Assembly (NCBI RefSeq): GCF_007859675.1
Contig: NZ_CP042305.1
Location: 2,976,001 to 3,040,000 of the forward strand
Length of the DNA: 64,000 nucleotides
Reading direction: 5' to 3'
DNA from: Humibacter ginsenosidimutans
GTDB taxonomy: Bacteria; Actinomycetota; Actinomycetes; Actinomycetales; Microbacteriaceae
In this document: positions 8,585 through 16,245 of the stretch, piece by piece
How positions within the stretch are numbered: the stretch's first letter is position 1
Layout: every line of letters begins with the position of its first letter
Notes under the pieces: model-generated
What the model was told of the DNA's origin: nothing
The model's database searches: none
The model's input: the letters and a program-made list of their open reading frames with translations, nothing else
Position numbers and translations under genes: made by a program

Positions 8585-9130
8585 ATGGCATCCCTGCCCG
8601 CACGTGTCGCCGGCACCGGTCCCGACCCGAGCTCGACCGGCGTCGGCGCGCGTGCACCCCGAGCGGGCGCCGTCGCGCCGGGCGATGCAGATGCCGCGCT
8701 GCAGACGCTCGAGCTGGCCGACGGCATCCGTGCCCTCGCCGGGCGTCTCACCAGGCGTCTGCGCGAGCAGAGCACGGTCGGCGACTATCCCCAGTCGCAG
8801 AAGAACGTGATCGTGCGGCTGGATCGCGACGGGCCCCAGACACTCTCGGCGCTCGCCCGCGCGGAGGGAATGAAGCCGCAGTCGATGGCGACGATCGTGG
8901 CCGCGCTCGACGATGCGGCGCTCGTGCGCAGCGAACGCGATCCGAGCGACCGACGCCAGCTGCTGTGGTCTCTCACCGACACGGCGCGCGAAACCCTCGT
9001 CACCGGTCGGGCCGCCCGCACCGACTGGCTGGCACGGGCCATCCGCGATGCGCTGACGGTCGAGCAGGAGCAGCAGCTGCAGCGCGGGATCGAACTGCTC
9101 GCGGCCGTCATCGACGGCAAAGCCCCCTGA
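8585..9130 (+). CDS. MarR family transcriptional regulator
   Basis: A 181-residue MarR protein. After a low-complexity N-terminal stretch of about 35 residues come the dimer helix and the winged helix: PQSQKNVIVRLDRDGPQTLSALARAEGMKPQSMATIVAALDDAALVRSERDPSDRRQLLWSLTDTAR (recognition helix MKPQSMATIVAAL, wing RDPSDRRQLLWSLT, the conserved DxRxxxxxLT). It lies about 100 bp before an MFS exporter gene on the same strand and has its own 19-bp palindromic operator, so control of the exporter is likely. Confidence 0.92.
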   Translation: MASLPARVAGTGPDPSSTGVGARAPRAGAVAPGDADAALQTLELADGIRALAGRLTRRLREQSTVGDYPQSQKNVIVRLDRDGPQTLSALARAEGMKPQSMATIVAALDDAALVRSERDPSDRRQLLWSLTDTARETLVTGRAARTDWLARAIRDALTVEQEQQLQRGIELLAAVIDGKAP

Positions 9131-9231
9131 GCACCACCCGACAGCCTCACCACACAACCCCACCCAGCAGTTCGACTGCCAGGGCGCCTCGTTCGACGCG
9201 CCCCGACTTCGCAACGACAGGAAGTCACACC

Positions 9232-10659
9232 ACGAACCCGAAGAACACTCCGACTCCGACTCCGATCTCGAACGCAACCGCGAGCACCGCGCCGCCGAAG
9301 CCGTTCGGCTGGCGCTTCACCGCGCCGCTCCTGCTCGGCTCCACGCTCAACCCGATCAATTCCGCGACCCTCGCCACCGGTCTCGTCAGCATCGGCGTCG
9401 ACATGCGCCTCGGCCCGGGGCCTGCAGCCACCCTCATCTCGGTGCTCTACCTGTGCAGCGCCATCATGCAGCCCACGATGGGCAAGATCTCCACCCTCCT
9501 CGGCGCACGCCGCACGTTTCTCGCCGGCATCGTCATCCTGTTCGTCGGCGGCGCGGTCGGCACCTTCGCTCCGAGCTTCGGTTTCCTGCTGCTGTCGCGT
9601 GCGCTGATCGGTGTCGGAACGTCCGCCGCCTACCCGACGGCGATGGCGCTGGTGCGCCGCCGTGCCGACGCGACGGGATTCGGTGTGCCGAGCCGCGTGC
9701 TCGGCAACTTCTCCATCGCGGCGCAGGTGAGCGCGGTGATCGGGCTGCCGCTGGGCGGCATCCTCGTCGGGGTCTGGGGCTGGCGCGCGCTGTTCGCGAT
9801 CAACCTGCCGGTCGCGGTGATCACCTTCGTGTTCACGATGCTCGGTGTGCCGAGGGATGCTCCGCGTGAGCGGCAGGGCGGCCGCGGCATTCTCACCGCG
9901 CTCGACCTGCCAGGCATCGTGCTGTTCGCCGGCGCGATCGTGTCGCTGCTGGTCTTCCTCGGCGACCTGAAGTCGCCGCTCTGGTGGCTGCTCGCGGTCT
10001 TCGTCGTGCTGCTGGCCGCACTCGTCCTGTGGGAGCGGCGTGCGAAGAGCCCGATGATCGACGTGCGGATGCTCGCCCGCAACTCCCCGCTGCAGCGCAC
10101 CTACCTGCGCCAGACGCTGGCCGCCCTCGGCATGTACACGATGATGTACGGTGCCCCCCAATTCCTCGAGGACGGCATGCACCTGGATGCCGCCACCGCC
10201 GGTCTCGTCATGCTGCCGATGTCGGCCGCGAGCATCGTGCTCGCCCGCGTCGTCTCGTCACGCGGCTGGGTGCGCTGGCCGTTGGTGACCGGTGGATTCG
10301 CGCTCATCGGCGCCGGGGCGGTGGGGCTGTTCCTCACCGGCGAATCGAGCTGGCTGATCGCCGTGGGCATGACGCTCCTGGTCGGCGTGGCGAACGGCTT
10401 CACCGGTTTCGCGAATCAAGCGTCTCTCTACACGCAGACCCATGCGGACGAGATCGCCGTGGCGTCCGGCCTGTACCGCACCTTCGCCTACATCGGCGCC
10501 ATCTTCTCGTCGAGCCTGATCGGTCTGGCGTTCGGCGCGAAGGCGACCGACGCTGGCTTCCACACCATGGCGTGGGTGGTCGGCGGGCTCGGGGTGGCGC
10601 TCGTGCTGATGACGCTGCTCGACCGGCGCATCCCGAAGATCGCGGGCGAGGCGCGCTGA
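9232..10659 (+). CDS. MFS (DHA2-like) transporter with apparent ACG start
   Basis: A 475-residue major facilitator transporter with about 12-14 hydrophobic segments. Motifs include MQPTMGKISTLLGARRTFLAG (motif A, loop 2-3) and RALIGVGTSAAYPTAMALVRRR (motif B region). This fits drug/proton antiporters. No ATG, GTG or TTG exists in frame between the MarR stop and Met at 9403, which is past the first membrane helix. ACG at 9232 has AGGAAG 7 nt upstream and would give a normal hydrophilic N-terminus. Either it is a rare ACG start or an ATG lost by mutation or sequencing error. The MarR gene in front is the likely regulator. Confidence 0.82.
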   Translation, partial: TNPKNTPTPTPISNATASTAPPKPFGWRFTAPLLLGSTLNPINSATLATGLVSIGVDMRLGPGPAATLISVLYLCSAIMQPTMGKISTLLGARRTFLAGIVILFVGGAVGTFAPSFGFLLLSRALIGVGTSAAYPTAMALVRRRADATGFGVPSRVLGNFSIAAQVSAVIGLPLGGILVGVWGWRALFAINLPVAVITFVFTMLGVPRDAPRERQGGRGILTALDLPGIVLFAGAIVSLLVFLGDLKSPLWWLLAVFVVLLAALVLWERRAKSPMIDVRMLARNSPLQRTYLRQTLAALGMYTMMYGAPQFLEDGMHLDAATAGLVMLPMSAASIVLARVVSSRGWVRWPLVTGGFALIGAGAVGLFLTGESSWLIAVGMTLLVGVANGFTGFANQASLYTQTHADEIAVASGLYRTFAYIGAIFSSSLIGLAFGAKATDAGFHTMAWVVGGLGVALVLMTLLDRRIPKIAGEAR

Positions 10660-10667
10660 CTCCGTGT

Positions 10668-10696
10668 CGCCGCGCGCGACATAGCAGCGCGCGGCG
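10668..10696. terminator. Strong hairpin behind the MFS gene
   Basis: CGCCGCGCGC (10668-10677) pairs perfectly with GCGCGCGGCG (10687-10696) across a 9-nt loop, 8 bp after the MFS stop. There is no T-run, so it may be a stem-loop that blocks transcription or protects the 3' end rather than a classic terminator. Confidence 0.5.
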
Positions 10697-10755
10697 GATG
10701 CCGGGGAGGTCTCTCCGGAGGTCGCAAGCGTCCCGGAATGTCGGCGGGTGCCCCG

Positions 10756-10768
10756 TAGCCTGGATGCT
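10756..10768 (+). promoter_or_regulatory. Candidate leaderless -10 box of the glycosylase gene
   Basis: TAGCCT (10756-10761) is 7 nt before GTG 10769 with no ribosome site. Confidence 0.45.
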
Positions 10769-11802
10769 GTGACCACGATCGCCGACGCGCCGCTCCCACC
10801 GGCCGCGTCGGCGTCGAGCGGCGCGGCCCGGCACGACGTGGCGCCGCGCGATGAGGGCCTGGATGCTCCGCGACCACTCGCGCGCGCACCGCTCCTCTGC
10901 GAGTACCGTCCGGCGGCGCCTGTCGATCTGCGCGAGACGCTCGGCACTCTGGGTCGTGGCCCTTACGACCAGACCACGATCTGGGACGTGCGCGGTGTCT
11001 GGCGCACGTTCCGCACCCCCGCCGGCCCCGCGACTCTGCGTCTCACCCAGCGCGCGAGCGGGGTGGATGCCGCGGCGTGGGGACCCGGCGCCCGGTGGGC
11101 GATCGAGGGGTGCCCGAGCTGTTGGGGCGTGACGACGATTGGAGTGGGCTCGACGTGAGCGGGCACGCGCTGTTGGCGGAGGTGCGGCGCAGGCATCCGG
11201 GGCTGCGATTGACGCGCACGCGTCGCGTCTTCGAGGCCCTCGCGCCTGCGATCATCGAGCAGAAGGTCACGAGCCTCGAGGCGTATCGCGAGTGGGCGCG
11301 CATCGTGCGGTGGTTCGGCGAGGTCGCGCCGGGTGTCGAGGAGGGCATCGCGCCGCAGGGGTTGCGGGTCTGTCCGTCCGCGGACGCGCTGCGGCTCGTT
11401 CCGTCGTGGGAGTGGCACCGGCTCGGCGTCGACCCCGCACGAGCGCGCACCGTCGTGACCGCCGCACGCGTGGCCTCCTCGCTGGAGCGCACGGTCGACG
11501 ACGATGGATCGGTCGCTGCGGCCAAGCTGCGCACGGTGCCCGGCATCGGCGTGTGGACGGCGGCCGAGACGCTGCAGCGCTCGCACGGCGACCCCGACCA
11601 GGTGAGTGTCGGCGACTACGGCCTGTGCAAGATCGTGGGTCATGTTCTCACCGGTTCGCCCACCGACGACGACGGGATGCTCGAGCTCCTGCGTCCCTGG
11701 GCCGGCCAGCGCCAGCGCGTGGTGCGTCTCGTCCTCCGCGCGGGGCGTGCGCCCGAGCGACGTGGCCCCCGCGCCACCATCACGGATCACCGCCGTCGCT
11801 GA
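10769..11802 (+). pseudogene. AlkA-type 3-methyladenine DNA glycosylase II, frameshifted
   Basis: Two overlapping frames together make one HhH-GPD glycosylase of about 345 residues. The first frame (from GTG 10769) gives the N-terminal domain up to AAWGPGARWAIEG. The second gives GVPELLGRDDDWSGLDVSGHALLAEVRRRHPGLRLTRTRRVFEALAPAIIEQKVTSLEA and the HhH-GPD core KLRTVPGIGVWTAAETLQRSHGDPDQVSVGDYGLCK, with the catalytic Asp in VGDYG. The join lies in the G-run at 11107-11110 (GAGGGGTGCC): one extra G would restore a continuous frame. The remainder shows no other damage, so a sequencing or recent single-base error is as likely as true decay. Confidence 0.8.
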
Positions 11803-11837
11803 GGGCTCGTCGCGGCCGCCGTGCTCTGCGACTGCGT

Positions 11838-11960
11838 TCACGAGACGAGGTCGAAGCGTGCACGTCCGCCGAGCCGAGGCGTGCGTGACCTGTCCAGCCA
11901 CGCCGGTGGATTGAACCAGGCATCAGGCGCTGACTGCACTGCATCGAGGAGTTCTTTCAT
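11838..11960 (-). CDS. Possible 40-residue protein behind a LexA-like box
   Basis: A short reading frame begins MKELLDAVQSAPDAWFNPPA and ends RFDLVS. It is notable mainly for its position: a near-consensus actinobacterial SOS box (11993-12008) lies 33 bp before the ATG on the same strand. The composition (two Trp, a Pro-Pro turn, Arg-rich C-terminal half) looks protein-like, and codon third positions are G/C rich except in the first codons. No ribosome site is evident and I recognise no family. It converges on the damaged glycosylase gene. It could be a real SOS-induced small protein, the remnant of a larger gene, or chance. Confidence 0.4.
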   Translation of the reverse strand: MKELLDAVQSAPDAWFNPPAWLDRSRTPRLGGRARFDLVS

Positions 11961-11992
11961 GTGCGCACTCTACCGAGACAGGCCGTACACAT

Positions 11993-12008
11993 TCGAACGA
12001 ATATTCGA
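11993..12008. promoter_or_regulatory. LexA-like SOS box
   Basis: TCGAACGAATATTCGA fits the actinobacterial LexA site CGAACrnryGTTCG with a single mismatch (A instead of G at the start of the right arm); the central GAAT obeys rnry. It sits in an AT-richer patch between the glycosylase and acetyltransferase genes. The gene nearest downstream is the 40-codon frame on the minus strand. Confidence 0.55.
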
Positions 12009-12090
12009 TCCGTGGAGAAGTTCTCGTCCGCGATTATCTGTGGAAAAGACGGCGCGCGTAAGGGTCGACACGGGACACACAATGGTGCAA

Positions 12091-12112
12091 GATTCGAATA
12101 TGCATACGAATC
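12091..12112. promoter_or_regulatory. Palindrome of unknown role beside the acetyltransferase gene
   Basis: GATTCG (12091-12096) and CGAATC (12107-12112) flank TATGCATA (12099-12106), itself a palindrome. It lies between the SOS box and the 3' end of the acetyltransferase gene, in AT-rich DNA. Apart from this dyad, the LexA-like box and the small frame, 11803-12150 shows nothing else. Confidence 0.35.
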
Positions 12113-12150
12113 TCGACACTGACTTCGCACGAGTGTTGCAGGCTGGTCCT

Positions 12151-12744
12151 TCAGCGAACCTGCACGCTCGCGGCACGCCATTCGCTCGCGAGAGTCGACA
12201 TGATGACGTGGTCGTGGAACGCACCGTCATGGAAGACGGCTTCTCGTCGAACGCCTTCCTCGACGTAGCCGGCTTTGCGATACACAGCGCGGGCTCGCAG
12301 GTTGAAAGCCATGACCCCGATTTCGATGCGGTTCAGTCCCATCTCGCGGAACCCGTACGCGGTCAGTGTTCGAACGGCATCGAGCCCGTAGCCCCGACCC
12401 ACGAACTCGCCGCCGATCATCACCGTGAGCGTCCCGGAGCGAGCCGGCAGAGTCGCTCCGTAGAGCGTGACATGACCCACCAGCTCGTCCGACGCTTTGT
12501 CCACGACGCAGAACCCGACCTCGCCGGCCTTCTCGTTCCGGCTCCAGAGACGAAACTGCTCCTCGACCGCACCGCTCGGGCGTGGTGTCACGATCAGCTG
12601 TTGAAGCACCGCCCACTCCGGCGAACGCCACCAGCCGACCAATGCCGGGAGGTCGTGCTCCTCCAACGCCCTCAGCCGGATCCGATCGCCCGCAAGCAGG
12701 CCGGCGCCGTAAGCGCGTGCCTCAGAATCATCGCCGATACCCAC
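12151..12744 (-). CDS. GNAT acetyltransferase, RimJ/RimL-like
   Basis: A 197-residue N-acetyltransferase. It opens LLAGDRIRLRALEEHDLPALVGWWRSPEW, the typical first strand-helix of RimJ/RimL/SpeG-type GNATs. The acetyl-CoA site is GGEFVGRGYGLDAVRTLTAYGF (the R/QxxGxG/A loop, about residues 110-130), followed by LNRIEIGVMAFNLRARAVYRKAGYVEEGVRREAVF, the conserved N-x-R-A-x-x-x-Y-x-K-x-G-F/Y motif. Substrate may be a ribosomal protein N-terminus, an amine or a small molecule; sequence does not decide. The start is GTG 12744. Confidence 0.9.
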   Translation of the reverse strand: MGIGDDSEARAYGAGLLAGDRIRLRALEEHDLPALVGWWRSPEWAVLQQLIVTPRPSGAVEEQFRLWSRNEKAGEVGFCVVDKASDELVGHVTLYGATLPARSGTLTVMIGGEFVGRGYGLDAVRTLTAYGFREMGLNRIEIGVMAFNLRARAVYRKAGYVEEGVRREAVFHDGAFHDHVIMSTLASEWRAASVQVR

Positions 12745-12848
12745 GCACTCATCGTCGCATCACCGGCGCGACCGACCCGACGAACCACAGAGTCGCTCGA
12801 CCATGCCAGAGCCGACCTCCCACCAGCGCCGCCCTCACCCCAGCAGCT

Positions 12849-14024
12849 TCAACCGCCTGCTCCCACCCGTCGCGCCCCCGCCTCGCGCAGCGTTGCGAGG
12901 TCGGCGTACCCGTCGACCGCCATCAACAGGTCGGCCTCTGCGAGCACGCTCCGCAGCACGTGCGTCACTCCGGCGGTCCCGCCCAGGGCGAGCCCATGCA
13001 CGTATGGTCGCCCGACGCCGACCGCGGTGGCACCGAGTGCGAGCGCCTTCACGACGTCGGTGCCGCTGCGCACCCCGGAGTCGAACAGCACGGGGGCGCG
13101 CTCGGCGACGGCATCAACGACATCGGACAGCATGTCGATCGCGGCGATGCCGCCGTTCGCCTGCCTGCCGCCGTGATTGGAGACGTAGATGCCGTCGACA
13201 CCGCCGTCGAGCGCCCGTCGCGCATCATCGGGGTGCACGATGCCCTTGAGGATGATCGGCAGCTCGGTGAGCGAACGCAGCCACGGCAGGTCGTTCCAGG
13301 TGAGCGGGTTGCCGAAGATGCTCGCCCAGTGCTGGATGATCGCGACCGGCTTCGCCTCCCTTCCGCCGTCGATCCCCGCGAAGAAGTGCGGATCCGACAG
13401 ATAGTTGGCCAGTGCGGCACCGCGCAGCTGGGGGAAGTTCGCGGTGGCGAGGTCGCGCGGGCGCCAGCCCGTGATCCAGGTGTCGAGGGTGACGACGATG
13501 CCCGCGAAACCCGAGGCCTCTGCGCGGGTCACGAGGCTGGCCGCGAGGTCGCGGTCGGTGGGCGTGTAGAGCTGGAAGAACCCCGGTGTCTCGCCGAGCG
13601 CACCGACGACGGACTCGAGCGGATCCTCCGACAGCGTGGAGGCCACCATCGGCACGCCCGTCTGCGCCGCGGCCCGCGCCGTCGCGAGGTCGCCGTGACC
13701 GTCCTGCGCGCAGATGCCGAGCACGCCGACGGGCGCGAGGAACACGGGGGTGGGAAGACGAAGCCCGAACATGTCGACCGTGAGGTCGCGCTGGGTGGCG
13801 CCCACGAGCATCCTCGGCACGATGCCGTAGCGGCCGAACGCCGCGGCGTTCGCGCGCTGCGTGTGCTCGTCGCCGGCTCCGCCGGCGACATACGACCACA
13901 CCGAGGGCGGCAGCGCCGCCGACGCTGCTCGCTCGAGGTCCGCCGACGTGATCGGGAATCGCGGCGTCGTGCCCTGCAGCCCGCCGAAGTAGATCTCGTT
14001 CTGGTAGTCCCCGAACTGCGCCAT
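12849..14024 (-). CDS. FMN-dependent lactate 2-monooxygenase-like oxidase
   Basis: A 391-residue alpha-hydroxy-acid oxidase. The sequence follows mycobacterial lactate 2-monooxygenase closely from memory: YQNEIYFGGL at the start, LPPSVWSYVAGGAGDEHTQRANAAAFGRYG, APVGVLGICAQDGHGDLATARAAAQTGVPM, and the active-site loop IYVSNHGGRQANGG with the catalytic His and Arg. FMN-phosphate binding is FDSGVRSGTDVVKALALGA. LMO turns L-lactate plus O2 into acetate, CO2 and water. ATG 14024 has AAGGAG ahead of it; an in-frame start 24 codons upstream lacks one. A second FMN lactate enzyme (lldD-like) is at 41203. Confidence 0.85.
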   Translation of the reverse strand: MAQFGDYQNEIYFGGLQGTTPRFPITSADLERAASAALPPSVWSYVAGGAGDEHTQRANAAAFGRYGIVPRMLVGATQRDLTVDMFGLRLPTPVFLAPVGVLGICAQDGHGDLATARAAAQTGVPMVASTLSEDPLESVVGALGETPGFFQLYTPTDRDLAASLVTRAEASGFAGIVVTLDTWITGWRPRDLATANFPQLRGAALANYLSDPHFFAGIDGGREAKPVAIIQHWASIFGNPLTWNDLPWLRSLTELPIILKGIVHPDDARRALDGGVDGIYVSNHGGRQANGGIAAIDMLSDVVDAVAERAPVLFDSGVRSGTDVVKALALGATAVGVGRPYVHGLALGGTAGVTHVLRSVLAEADLLMAVDGYADLATLREAGARRVGAGG

Positions 14025-14168
14025 GCTCGCAACTCCTTCGTCTGGCGATTCCCCTGGTGACTCTGCCGATGCGCCCGCAGTCACACGCACGCCCATTCTT
14101 CACGTCGCCCGCTCACACCGCACGGGTGAACAGGAGTGCGGCGCACGGATGCGCACCCCGCGCGCGCG

Positions 14169-14181
14169 TAACCTGTGCGGC
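14169..14181 (+). promoter_or_regulatory. Candidate leaderless -10 box
   Basis: TAACCT (14169-14174) is 7 nt before ATG 14182, no ribosome site between. Confidence 0.45.
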
Positions 14182-14541
14182 ATGAGCTCGAAGAGCAAGC
14201 AGGGGCCGAAGAACGATGAGCCCGCGAACATCAGCCGTGGCAACCTGGGCTGGCTGGCCGGCCTGATCACGATGGTCGTCATCGCGTTCCCGCTCTCGGC
14301 GGCCATCGCGTATGCGACGCATCCGGCGACGCGCACGCTGTTCGGCAGCCACCTCTCCAACACGTCGGCGGTCGGCTTCTCGCTGTTCTGGTGGGTGCTC
14401 GCGCTTCTGCTGATCGCGCTTCCGTTCCTGGTGGGATTCGGCGTCAGCAAGCTCTCGTCGCGCTGGCTGTCGATCCTGGGCGGAATCCTCGCGCTGCTCG
14501 TCATCGCGTTGATCGTGTTGGGCCAGCTCTTCGCGTTCTGA
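14182..14541 (+). CDS. Small three-helix membrane protein, unknown function
   Basis: A 119-residue protein with a hydrophilic N-terminus (MSSKSKQGPKNDEPANIS) and three hydrophobic segments: LGWLAGLITMVVIAFPLSAAIAY, SLFWWVLALLLIALPFLVGFGV and WLSILGGILALLVIALIVLG. I recognise no family. The reading frame continues upstream into the opposite gene, but the start chosen follows a -10-like box by 7 nt. The stop codon leads straight into a 15-bp tandem repeat. Confidence 0.7.
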   Translation: MSSKSKQGPKNDEPANISRGNLGWLAGLITMVVIAFPLSAAIAYATHPATRTLFGSHLSNTSAVGFSLFWWVLALLLIALPFLVGFGVSKLSSRWLSILGGILALLVIALIVLGQLFAF

Positions 14542-14600
14542 CCAGCCGCGTTCTGACCAGCCGCGTTCTGACCAGCCGCGTTCCGGCCAGCTGCGTTGTG
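14541..14600. repeat. 15-bp tandem repeat, four copies
   Basis: ACCAGCCGCGTTCTG is repeated at 14541, 14556, 14571 (ends TTCCG) and, degenerate, 14586 (GCCAGCTGCGTTGTG). The first unit begins on the last base of the preceding stop codon; the end of the gene (CGCGTTCTGA) already matches the unit, so the array seems to have grown out of the gene end. Confidence 0.9.
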
Positions 14601-14676
14601 ACCCGCTGCGGGCTGCCGCGTAGCCTTGCCGTGAGGACGGCGCCGCGACCGTGCGCCGTGCGACAGGGGTGACGCG

Positions 14677-15270
14677 ATGACCGAGGACCCGAGGCTGGCC
14701 GCTGCACGCCACCGTGTCGAGCGGGCGATGCGTGCGGAGGGTCACGACCCCGAGGACGCCGCCGAGCGCGGCTCGCAAGCGCGTGGGCAGAGCGAGCTCG
14801 AGCGTGCCGCCTACGTGGAGACCGTCATCCAGCAGGCGATGCGGCGCGGGGAATTCGACGACCTGCCGGGTGCGGGCAAGCCGCTCGCCGGCCTTGGCCG
14901 CCCACATGATCCTGACTGGTGGATCCGCCGCAAGATCGAGGCGGAGCGGCTCAGCGGCTTGGGTCCGCCCGCGCTGACGCTCCGCGTCGAGAACGCCGAG
15001 CTGAACGATCGCCTCGACGCGTTGTGGCGCGAAGTCGAGGTGCGCGACGTGCTCGACGACTTCAATCGGCGCGTCATCGAGGCGCGCAGACAACTGCTCG
15101 GCGGACCGCCGGTCGTCACCCCGACCCGCGACGTCGACGAGGAGCTGCGGGCCTGGCGCTGGCGGCGCGCCGAGCGCGAGGCAGCGGAACGCGAGGCAGC
15201 CGAACGGGACCGCGCGACGGCCGAGCAGTCGAAGTCTGCTCGCCGGCCCCGCCGACGACGGCACGGCTGA
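14677..15270 (+). CDS. DUF1992 (DnaJ-homologue C28-like) protein
   Basis: A 197-residue soluble protein. The DUF1992/DJC28 core is visible at residues about 45-90: VIQQAMRRGEFDDLPGAGKPL followed by PHDPDWWIRRKIEAERL; the GxFDxLPGxGKPL and W(W/Y)xxxKI motifs define the family. The C-terminal third is a charged, probably coiled stretch (RRAEREAAEREAAERDRATAE) ending in RRPRRRRHG. Function of the family is not established. ATG 14677 has GGGGTGA upstream; a TAGCCT box at 14621 would give a short leader of about 45 nt. Confidence 0.88.
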   Translation: MTEDPRLAAARHRVERAMRAEGHDPEDAAERGSQARGQSELERAAYVETVIQQAMRRGEFDDLPGAGKPLAGLGRPHDPDWWIRRKIEAERLSGLGPPALTLRVENAELNDRLDALWREVEVRDVLDDFNRRVIEARRQLLGGPPVVTPTRDVDEELRAWRWRRAEREAAEREAAERDRATAEQSKSARRPRRRRHG

Positions 15271-15317
15271 ACGCACGCTGCAGGTGGACGACCGCGCGGT
15301 TGCGCTTGTGCCTGTTC

Positions 15318-16175
15318 CTAGTCCGGATCCGACGGATCGAGTGGCTCGTGGTGGTCGCGATTGACCACGCCGCGCTTCCAGTAGCCCTGCACGTCGAGCT
15401 GATCGGGCTGCAGCCCCGCCTCCTGCTTGAGGTATCGACGCACCGGGATGAGCGTGGACGCCTCACCGGCGGCCCACACGTAGACCCCCTCCGGCAGCGT
15501 GAGCGACCGCACCGCCTCGTCGAGCTGGCCAGGTCCGTCGATGCGATACAGCCACTCCACGGATGCCCGCGCAGCCTGCTCCTCGGTCAGGTACGGCTCG
15601 ACCTCTTCGTCGGCGGCGTCGATGAGCGCCGTGATGCGGGCGGACTCCGGCAGGGTGTCGAGCCAGCGCGTGAGCGACGGCAGGGCGGTCTCGTCGGCGA
15701 TGAGCACGGCATCCGTCACGTCCTGCGGCGCCAGCCGCGAACCGCGCGGACCGCCGATCGCGACCTCGTCGCCCGGCTTCGCCGCCGCGGCCCAGGCGGA
15801 GGCGGGACCGCCGCCGGCTGGATCCGTCGGATTGCCGTGCGCGTGGTCGGGTGAGTGCAGCACGAAGTCGATGTCGAGCTCCGCCGCGCCGAACGGCGCC
15901 GGACGGAACTGCCGAGGCGTGTAGTCGCGCGAGATGATCACGCCGTCGGTGGGCCGGTGGATGCCGTCGGCCCGCAGCTCGGGCACCGTCAGCTTTCCGT
16001 TCGCCGGGTCGGGGAAGAACACCTTGACGTGGTCGGTCGGCCCGGGGGAGGAGAAGTCGTTGAGCGCATCGCCGATGAACGTGACCCGCACGATGGAGGG
16101 TGTCACTTGCTCGACATGGGAGACCGAGAGGCGGCGGATCGCCATTTCGTGGCGCACGTGTTCGCGAGTGGGCAT
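15318..16175 (-). CDS. Siderophore-interacting protein (FAD-dependent ferric reductase)
   Basis: A 285-residue SIP/ViuB-type flavoprotein that reduces ferric siderophores in the cytoplasm using NAD(P)H. The FAD domain covers residues 1-130, with HVKVFFP and SRDYTPRQF (the RxYT/RxYS-type flavin motif) and a G-S-x-L stretch GGPRGSRLAP. The NAD(P)H/SIP C-domain includes DAVLIADETALPSLTRWLDTLP and VYVWAAGEASTLIPVRRYLKQEAGL, where WAAGE and the C-terminal GYWKRG motif are family hallmarks. TAGCGT sits 6 nt before the ATG on the minus strand (16182-16187), suggesting a leaderless mRNA. No siderophore transporter genes adjoin it. Confidence 0.92.
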   Translation of the reverse strand: MPTREHVRHEMAIRRLSVSHVEQVTPSIVRVTFIGDALNDFSSPGPTDHVKVFFPDPANGKLTVPELRADGIHRPTDGVIISRDYTPRQFRPAPFGAAELDIDFVLHSPDHAHGNPTDPAGGGPASAWAAAAKPGDEVAIGGPRGSRLAPQDVTDAVLIADETALPSLTRWLDTLPESARITALIDAADEEVEPYLTEEQAARASVEWLYRIDGPGQLDEAVRSLTLPEGVYVWAAGEASTLIPVRRYLKQEAGLQPDQLDVQGYWKRGVVNRDHHEPLDPSDPD

Positions 16176-16245
16176 GTCTCGACGCTACGCCACCGTGCCC
16201 GACGAGCACTGCGTCGTGTGCGCGTCGCCGCCGGTGCGGGCTCGG

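Noticed and set aside
11107..11110. Programmed ribosomal frameshift in the glycosylase gene
   Set aside because: There is no known need for two products in this family and no slippery heptamer or stimulatory structure evident; mutation or sequencing error is simpler.
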